This document shows, one piece after another, positions 32,455-36,627 of a stretch of 36,627 bases of DNA. The DNA is from Kutzneria sp. 744 (GTDB lineage Bacteria > Actinomycetota > Actinomycetes > Mycobacteriales > Pseudonocardiaceae): contig NZ_KK037166.1 of NCBI RefSeq assembly GCF_000568255.1, positions 6,685,792 to 6,722,418 on the forward strand, written 5' to 3'. The notes under the pieces were generated by a model. That model was given only the letters and a program-made list of their open reading frames with translations, was not told where the DNA came from and ran no database searches. The position numbers and the translations under genes were made by a program. Positions within the stretch are counted from its first letter, which is position 1; every line of letters begins with the position of its first letter.

Positions 32455-33219
32455 CTAACCGGACCGCTCGGCGTTGGCGACGATTGCGTCGTGGACGTAC
32501 TGGGACAAGCCCGGGACCATGGCGTCGTAGTTCTGGCCACTGCGCTCGTTGTTGCGGTAGTGCACGGCCAGCTCGCGGTGGGTGGCATGGTCGCAGTCGT
32601 GGAACCAGCGGGCGGTGTGCTCGCGGTGCCGCTCGGCGAGGTCCATGGCGAGCGGGGACGTCGGCGGGGTGCCGGAGAGCATGGCCTCGGCCAAAGCGCG
32701 GTTGATGGCGGCCAGCTCCTCGCGGAGTTTTGCCCAATCCTGCTGGGAATAGCGGGCGGTGCGCTGCTGGCGCTGGACGAACTCCTTACTGTCGCCCCAC
32801 TTCTGGGCGGCGGACGTGGCGTGGGCGACGAAGTCCTGGCCGAAGACGGCGCGGCGCTGCTGGGGTGTCAGGCCGATGCCGGCGGCGCGGGCGGACAGCT
32901 CGTGGTCGATGACGGAGACCATGGCGGTGAAATGCGAGATGCGCTCGGTCAGGAGTTCTCGTTGGCGCTGAAGGTGGTGCTCGTCGGTGATGTCCCTGTC
33001 GGCCAACAGCGAGGCGATCTCGCCGAGTTCGAGGCCGAGCTCGCGGTAGAAGGCGACCCGGGTCAAAGCCTGCACGTCGGTGTCGGAATAGAGGCGGTAG
33101 CCGGCGGTGCTGCGCCTACTGGGCTGAACCAAGCCGATCTCGTCGTAGTGGTGCAGGGTGCGGATGGACACTCCGGCCAACTCGGCGGCCGTGCCCACGG
33201 TGTACTCGTCGTCTGCCAT
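32455..33219 (-). CDS. MerR-family regulator of the TipAL type (drug-binding)
   Basis: The protein is 254 residues. The N-terminus is a MerR helix-turn-helix (YTVGTAAELAGVSIRTLHHYDEIGLVQPSRRSTAGYRLYSDTDV), followed by a coiled-coil dimer helix (about 75-115). The C-terminal half is a TipAS-type antibiotic-binding domain (WGDSKEFVQRQQRTARYSQQDWAKL, HREHTARWFHDCDHATHREL, AVHYRNNERSGQNYDAMVPG). The Cys in HDCDHATHREL stands where TipAL from Streptomyces links covalently to thiostrepton-like thiopeptides (family knowledge). It probably turns on its own promoter, and perhaps the divergent exporter, when it meets such a drug. ATG at 33219 appears leaderless. Confidence 0.93.
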   Translation of the reverse strand: MADDEYTVGTAAELAGVSIRTLHHYDEIGLVQPSRRSTAGYRLYSDTDVQALTRVAFYRELGLELGEIASLLADRDITDEHHLQRQRELLTERISHFTAMVSVIDHELSARAAGIGLTPQQRRAVFGQDFVAHATSAAQKWGDSKEFVQRQQRTARYSQQDWAKLREELAAINRALAEAMLSGTPPTSPLAMDLAERHREHTARWFHDCDHATHRELAVHYRNNERSGQNYDAMVPGLSQYVHDAIVANAERSG

Positions 33220-33225
33220 GAGATC

Positions 33226-33256
33226 ACTGTGGGCCCTGACGTCGCGTGAGGGTCAA
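33226..33256 (-). promoter_or_regulatory. MerR-type promoter and operator of the TipAL-like gene
   Basis: On the minus strand TTGACC (33256-33251) and CACAGT (33231-33226) are exactly 19 bases apart, the stretched spacer that MerR proteins act on. Within it is a dyad, CCCTCACG and CGTCAGGG (33252-33234), with a single mismatch. The predicted start is at the ATG (33219). Confidence 0.75.
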
Positions 33257-33287
33257 ATCGTTTGCCACGGGTGCTGACAATGGGCCC

Positions 33288-33389
33288 ATGACCACGCTGA
33301 CGAAGCCGACGCTGTGCCCCTCCGCTGACGCGGGGCGGGGCCAGCAGCAGCGGCGCGGTCGGGGAGGGTCGACGCCGCCCCGCACGTGA
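33288..33389 (+). CDS. Possible 33-codon upstream frame before the LysE-type gene
   Basis: ATG at 33288 opens a 33-residue frame (MTTLTKPTLCPSADAGRGQQ and on) whose TGA overlaps the GTG of the exporter gene by 4 bp. The overlap would couple translation. The C-terminal half is low complexity (Gln, Arg, Gly), so it may instead be a remnant of another gene's start. Evidence is thin. Confidence 0.25.
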   Translation: MTTLTKPTLCPSADAGRGQQQRRGRGGSTPPRT

Positions 33390-33988
33390 GCGGGGCCCTG
33401 GTCGCGGGGCTCGTCGCCGGCTATGGCATTGCCATACCGGTGGGAGCGGTCGGGACCTACCTCATGGCCCTCACGGCCCGGACCTCGCTGCGCACGGGCG
33501 CAGCGGCGGCCCTGGGAGTGGCGACGGCGGACGGCCTGTACGCACTGATCTCCACCCTCGGCGGCGCGGTGCTGGTGCCGGTGATCCAACCGATCACGGA
33601 GCCGCTGCGCTGGACCTCGGCGGCGGTGCTGACGGCGCTGGCGCTGCGGGGAGCGGTCAAGGCGGTCCGGGACCACAGAAGGCCGCAAGAAGCCAGCACG
33701 AGGGAACTGACGGGGCCGGGCCGGGCCTACGTGGCCCTACTGGGCATCACGCTGGTGAACCCGATGACCCTGATCTACTTCACCGCGCTGGTGCTCGGCG
33801 GCCCGACGGCCACGGGCGGACCGGTGTTCGTCCTGGCGGCCTTCGCCGCCTCGGCCAGCTGGCAACTGCTGCTGGCCGGCGGCGGCGCGCTGCTGGGCCG
33901 GGCGCTGTCGGGGCCGCGAGGGCGGCTGGCGACGGCGCTGGTGTCCAGCGCGGTGATCGTAGGCCTGGCGGTGGGACTGGTCGCTTAG
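33386..33988 (+). CDS. LysE-family exporter
   Basis: This 200-residue membrane protein has about five or six hydrophobic segments: VAGLVAGYGIAIPVGAVGTYLM at the start (the LysE/RhtB P-x-G pattern), AAALGVATADGLYALISTLGG, WTSAAVLTALALRGAVKAV, a polar loop, ALLGITLVNPMTLIYFTALVLGG (the typical NP), and two final helices. The family exports amino acids or similar small solutes; the substrate here is unknown. The GTG at 33386 is used. It is divergent from the TipAL-like regulator, which makes it a plausible target of that regulator. Confidence 0.85.
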   Translation: MSGALVAGLVAGYGIAIPVGAVGTYLMALTARTSLRTGAAAALGVATADGLYALISTLGGAVLVPVIQPITEPLRWTSAAVLTALALRGAVKAVRDHRRPQEASTRELTGPGRAYVALLGITLVNPMTLIYFTALVLGGPTATGGPVFVLAAFAASASWQLLLAGGGALLGRALSGPRGRLATALVSSAVIVGLAVGLVA

Positions 33989-34016
33989 CCGAACGGATCG
34001 CGAGGCATGGGCACCG

Positions 34017-34524
34017 CTACAGGGTGATGCCCCGAGCGTTGAGCCACGGCAGGGGGTTGATCTTCTTGCCGGACGGGTCCCACACCTCGAAGTGCAGGTG
34101 CACGCCGGTGGACTCGCCGCGGTCGCCCATCCTGGCGATCTGCTCGCCGGCCTGGACGTGCTGGCCGACGTGGACGGAGAAGGTGTCCATGTGGCCGTAG
34201 ACGTTGATGCTGCCGTCGGCCAGGCGGACGCGGACCCACAGGCCGAAGCCGGAGGCGGGGCCGGCGTCGATGACGACGCCGTCGGCGGCGGCCACGATGG
34301 GGGGTGTCCATGACGTTGGCGATGTCGATGCCGTAGTGGAACGCGCCCCAACGGCCGCCGAAGCCGGAGCTCAACACGCCCTGGGCCGGCTTGACGAACA
34401 GCGGCCGGTGGTCGGCCTGCCACTTTGGCGGCGGCCTGGGCGGCGAGGTCGGCGGTGACCTTCTCGGTCGCGGTGAGCTTCTGCGCCTCGGCGGCGGCGT
34501 CGCCACCGCGCTGGACGGCACCAT
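34017..34524 (-). pseudogene. M23 metallopeptidase (LytM-like), frameshifted and 5'-truncated
   Basis: Three frames must be joined to read the protein. The first, from the upstream edge, gives GAVQRGGDAAAEAQKLTATE, a helical linker. After a shift near 34430 comes WQADHRPLFVKPAQGVLSSG, then FGGRWGAFHYGIDIANVMDT. After a second shift in a G6 tract near 34300 comes AAADGVVIDAGPASGFGLWV and on to GVHLHFEVWDPSGKKINPLP. The zinc and catalytic residues (H-x3-D in HYGID, the H-x-H of HLH) are present. The signal peptide and N-terminus are missing: the gene stops abruptly at the AT-rich segment at about 34525. Two shifts plus truncation argue for a dead gene, though homopolymer base-calling errors could explain the shifts. 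Confidence 0.75.
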
Positions 34525-34990
34525 AATAGGAGCAGCATGGTGATAAAGGGGATTTATGACACTGCCTCAGTAATTATTGGCCGCACCTACCAGAGTGGAG
34601 ATGATCAGCGAGTGTTAATAGAAAATAGCACCATCTCCCGTGATAAGAACAGCCTGATACTCGTCTGGAAATGAGGACTCGTTAAGGACGCCATACGTTG
34701 TTGCTATACGCAGAAGTGTAAACAAGCGCACATTCTTATCTACCACTTTGATTCATTCCAGGACCCACGTGCTTGAACTTATGTCGGAATCGGCTTTAAC
34801 TGGTCATCCGACGTATCGTCGATAGTTCTAGGGACAAACCTGTCCTAGGTAAATAGGTTCTCAGCCGCGTGCCCGGCGCTCCTCATTTGGAGTAAAGGCA
34901 CACTCTCGCGCGTAAATTTGGTACAAGGGTGTTTGCGATTGCCGCCGCCCTTATAATGGCGAACTTGCTGACTGTATCCAGATTTATGGG
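34525..34990. other. AT-rich, foreign-looking segment
   Basis: Base composition drops sharply between about 34525 and 34990, against strongly GC-rich sequence on both sides. The left edge cuts the M23 gene. It holds a small frame at 34537-34674, a hairpin with one bulge near 34828-34847 (CTAGGGACA and TGTCCTAG) and a TATAAT near 34952. No transposase or integrase is seen. To its right, 34991-35188 has no gene I can support, only a 10-bp palindrome CCCCTAGGGG at 35145-35154. Confidence 0.7.
34537..34674 (+). CDS. Possible 45-residue low-GC small protein
   Basis: ATG at 34537 has AGGAG 5 bases upstream. The frame reads MVIKGIYDTASVIIGRTYQS, then polar and charged residues, ending SLILVWK before TGA. 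Codons are AT-rich, unlike the host genes. The same frame continues open after the TGA for about 34 more codons (KDAIRCCYTQKCKQAHILIY), so it might be a broken longer gene. I do not recognise it. Confidence 0.3.
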   Translation: MVIKGIYDTASVIIGRTYQSGDDQRVLIENSTISRDKNSLILVWK

Positions 34991-35188
34991 TAGAGGTATG
35001 GATCGTGAAGCCTGCCCTTCCGCCTCGGGAGCCGGACCACTGCGAGCCGGACGGGTTCCCGGGCCGCCGCATTCGGGTGGCGGCAGCGTGTCGCGTACGT
35101 GATCAGACCGTGACAACGGACCGCGAGAAGGTAACGAAGTCGATCCCCTAGGGGCAAGCCCTGGCAGGGGGCCTCCCTCGAACGGGTT

Positions 35189-36085
35189 TCAGCTGGAAAG
35201 CTCGGACGAGGCGCTATGACCGTGCGTGATCGGTGATGTGCGCAGGGGGTCGTACTGGCTGGTAGCCCGTTCGGACGGACGGTCGTGCCCGCGAACGAGG
35301 CAGCCCGCGACGAGCCGTGATGCACGTGAATCCACGGGCAGTGCCCAGTGACCGACATCACGCAGGCAGTGCTCCTCGATGTCCAGGTCCGGGTGGCTCA
35401 GCCGGGCGTTGGACTGCGGCAGCACGATCTGGTCGGCGGGCGTCCACACCGACACGAACCGGGTGCGGCAACCCGGCGCGGGCTCATCCAGCTCGGCCAG
35501 TAGCTGCGACCCCGGCCGCAGCTGACGCGCGAGCCCGGTGGGCATCAGATACGCGGCAACGGTGCCCCGGTGCGGCGTGCCCAACGTGACCAGCGTGTCG
35601 ATCCGCTCGTCGCCGCCGCGGCGCTGCACGTAGTAGCGCGCGATCAGGCCCCCGAGCGAGTGCCCGACCACGTGCACGCGGTCGGCCCCGGTCAGCTCGC
35701 AGACCTGTTCGACCTGCTCCCCGAACATCGACGCGGCCGTCCGCACGTCCCCGGTCACGGCGGTCAGCACGCTGTAGTTCACCGCGTGCACCACCCCGAA
35801 TCCCCGTCGGCGCAGCGCGGCTCCCACACCGCGAAACGGACGGATGTCCCCTATTCCGTGCAGCAGCAGGATCGGGGTGCCCGCCGCGTCCATGGCCGAA
35901 ACCAACAGTCCGCGGGCTCTTGGGGACATGGCGTCGGTCCGGTAGTGGGCGTACGGCCCGTCCGGGTGGAGGCGTTCCGCCGTTGCCCCCCACGGGTAGA
36001 GTGCGGCGTGCGCGGCCAGCCATGCCGATTCGACGGCAACACCCCGGAGGGTGCTGGCCAGTCGACCGAGCACGCCGTTACCCAT
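35189..36085 (-). CDS. Alpha/beta-hydrolase, esterase/lipase
   Basis: The protein is 298 residues. The oxyanion/strand region is TPILLLHGIGD (about 70), the nucleophile elbow VHVVGHSLGGLIARYYV has the G-x-S-x-G serine, TLVTLGTPHRGT follows, the acid is likely the Asp in VWTPADQIVLP, and the His is in RDVGHWALPVD. The pattern fits the triacylglycerol lipase / PGAP1-like group with a short cap. There is a weak hydrophobic N-terminal stretch (VESAWLAAHAALYPWG) but no clear signal peptide. The last 35 residues are Ser/Arg-rich and unlike the family, so the 3' end may be extended into foreign sequence. A GATACGTATC palindrome (36120-36129) lies upstream. Confidence 0.85.
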   Translation of the reverse strand: MGNGVLGRLASTLRGVAVESAWLAAHAALYPWGATAERLHPDGPYAHYRTDAMSPRARGLLVSAMDAAGTPILLLHGIGDIRPFRGVGAALRRRGFGVVHAVNYSVLTAVTGDVRTAASMFGEQVEQVCELTGADRVHVVGHSLGGLIARYYVQRRGGDERIDTLVTLGTPHRGTVAAYLMPTGLARQLRPGSQLLAELDEPAPGCRTRFVSVWTPADQIVLPQSNARLSHPDLDIEEHCLRDVGHWALPVDSRASRLVAGCLVRGHDRPSERATSQYDPLRTSPITHGHSASSELSS

Positions 36086-36194
36086 ACGAGTGACGGTAAA
36101 TTAACTGTGCAACTTTTGCGATACGTATCAGTTCACGATTAGTCATCTCCTCGCTACAGCGTGCCCTTCCGTGTCGCGTTGTAGGGTCGCCCCC

Positions 36195-36627
36195 GTGAGT
36201 GAGCGGCCGAGGTCAACACACCCCCGTCTCGCCGATCGGCGGGCCGCCCGGAGCGGCGAGCCCGAAGTCGATCCAGAACCGCTGGACACGAGCCTGCGAC
36301 CGGCCATCGCCGTCGCGGCGGCCGGCGCCGTGCTGCAGATCGTGGGGCTGGTCGTCGGCGTGGTCGACGCCCCCGCGGGCTACACGTCCTGGCCGCTGGC
36401 CGCCGTGCTGGCCCTGCTGCCGCCGATCGCCGCCGCGATCTTCGTCGGTAACCGCCGCCCGGCCGCCGCCGGCGCGCTGCTGATGGTGTTCGCCGCCGTG
36501 TCGGTGGGCCGCGCCATCGCCGCCGTGCAGCTGGCCGTCGACGCCAGCCGCGTGTCGCGGCCGGATCTGGTCGCCGTGGACGGCACGGTCCCGCCCAACG
36601 CCTCCTTCGGGTTGTGGCTGCTCATCG
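36195..36627 (+). CDS. Membrane protein, N-terminal part (cut by window end)
   Basis: An open frame from the GTG at 36195 runs to the end of the window (144 codons). It starts with a polar, Arg-rich tail (SERPRSTHPRLADRRAARSG), then membrane segments LRPAIAVAAAGAVLQIVGLVVGVV, WPLAAVLALLPPIAAAIFVG and AAGALLMVFAAVSVGRAIAAVQLAV, and ends in a polar loop before a fourth. TAGGGT ends 8 bases before the GTG, so the message may be leaderless. The function is unknown. Confidence 0.7.
   Translation, partial: MSERPRSTHPRLADRRAARSGEPEVDPEPLDTSLRPAIAVAAAGAVLQIVGLVVGVVDAPAGYTSWPLAAVLALLPPIAAAIFVGNRRPAAAGALLMVFAAVSVGRAIAAVQLAVDASRVSRPDLVAVDGTVPPNASFGLWLLI

Noticed and set aside
34537-34776. TGA readthrough or selenocysteine in the low-GC small frame
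   Set aside because: The frame stays open after TGA, but no SECIS-like element or selenoprotein motif is seen; a broken gene or chance is simpler.
1-36627. tRNA, rRNA, CRISPR arrays, insertion sequences
   Set aside because: I looked for cloverleaf ends, regular repeats with spacers and transposase motifs and saw none; a tRNAscan or ISfinder run would settle it.

Overview
The window is high-GC DNA from a filamentous actinomycete. Codons end mostly in G or C, several genes look leaderless, many starts are GTG, and there are three AfsR/SARP-type giant regulators plus a TipA-like regulator. The overall flavour is Pseudonocardiaceae (Kutzneria or a relative is my guess; nothing here proves the genus). 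All calls come from reading the sequence by eye; no search was run.

Layout. 1-1.0 kb: a small membrane protein and an AroQ-type chorismate mutase on the minus strand. The mutase is preceded by what looks like a complete transcription attenuator: a leaderless 20-codon peptide with His-Tyr-Glu-Phe-Phe-Tyr, a protector hairpin, a 9-base antiterminator pairing and a 12-bp terminator stem. 1.07-3.4 kb: helicase PcrA. 3.4-4.7 kb: a 93-bp imperfect palindrome and a Fic-domain protein with a damaged 3' end. 4.7-11.1 kb: a tight minus-strand operon, GntR/UTRA regulator > two-cluster ferredoxin > substrate-binding lipoprotein with a NosL-like tail > permease > ATPase > AprA/fumarate-reductase-like flavoprotein fused to HEAT repeats. 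The last five genes all overlap by 4 bp (ATGA or GTGA). It looks like an uptake-plus-redox system for an unknown, perhaps sulfur-containing, compound.

11.2-17.5 kb: an orphan LuxR-type response-regulator-like protein (RR1), an AfsR-like regulator (SARP1) and a large unknown protein ending in a degenerate ADP-ribosyltransferase-like fold. 17.5-19.3 kb: a FAD monooxygenase and a divergent TetR regulator sharing a perfect 30-bp palindromic operator. 19.2-20.3 kb: a small conserved-looking protein, an AT-rich spacer and a LiaF/DUF1707-like gene remnant. 20.3-23.1 kb: a second AfsR-like regulator (SARP2).

23.4-26.4 kb: a glycine riboswitch driving gcvT-gcvH-glyA with a strong terminator; gcvP is not in the window. 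26.5-30.9 kb: a second orphan regulator (RR2, close paralogue of RR1), an unknown protein and a third AfsR-like regulator (SARP3). RR1 and RR2 share a conserved, covarying 26-nt hairpin in their 5' leaders. 31-33.2 kb: a G-quadruplex motif, a frameshifted 13E12/HNH gene and a TipAL-like MerR regulator with a 19-bp-spacer promoter. 33.3-36.6 kb: a LysE-type exporter, a frameshifted and truncated M23 peptidase, an AT-rich foreign-looking segment, an esterase/lipase and the start of a membrane protein cut by the window end.

Four genes carry apparent frameshifts or truncations (fic, HNH, M23, LiaF-like). These may be real decay or base-calling errors. The 36-kb stretch is unusually rich in regulators: three AfsR-like, two LuxR-type, and one each of GntR, TetR and MerR.
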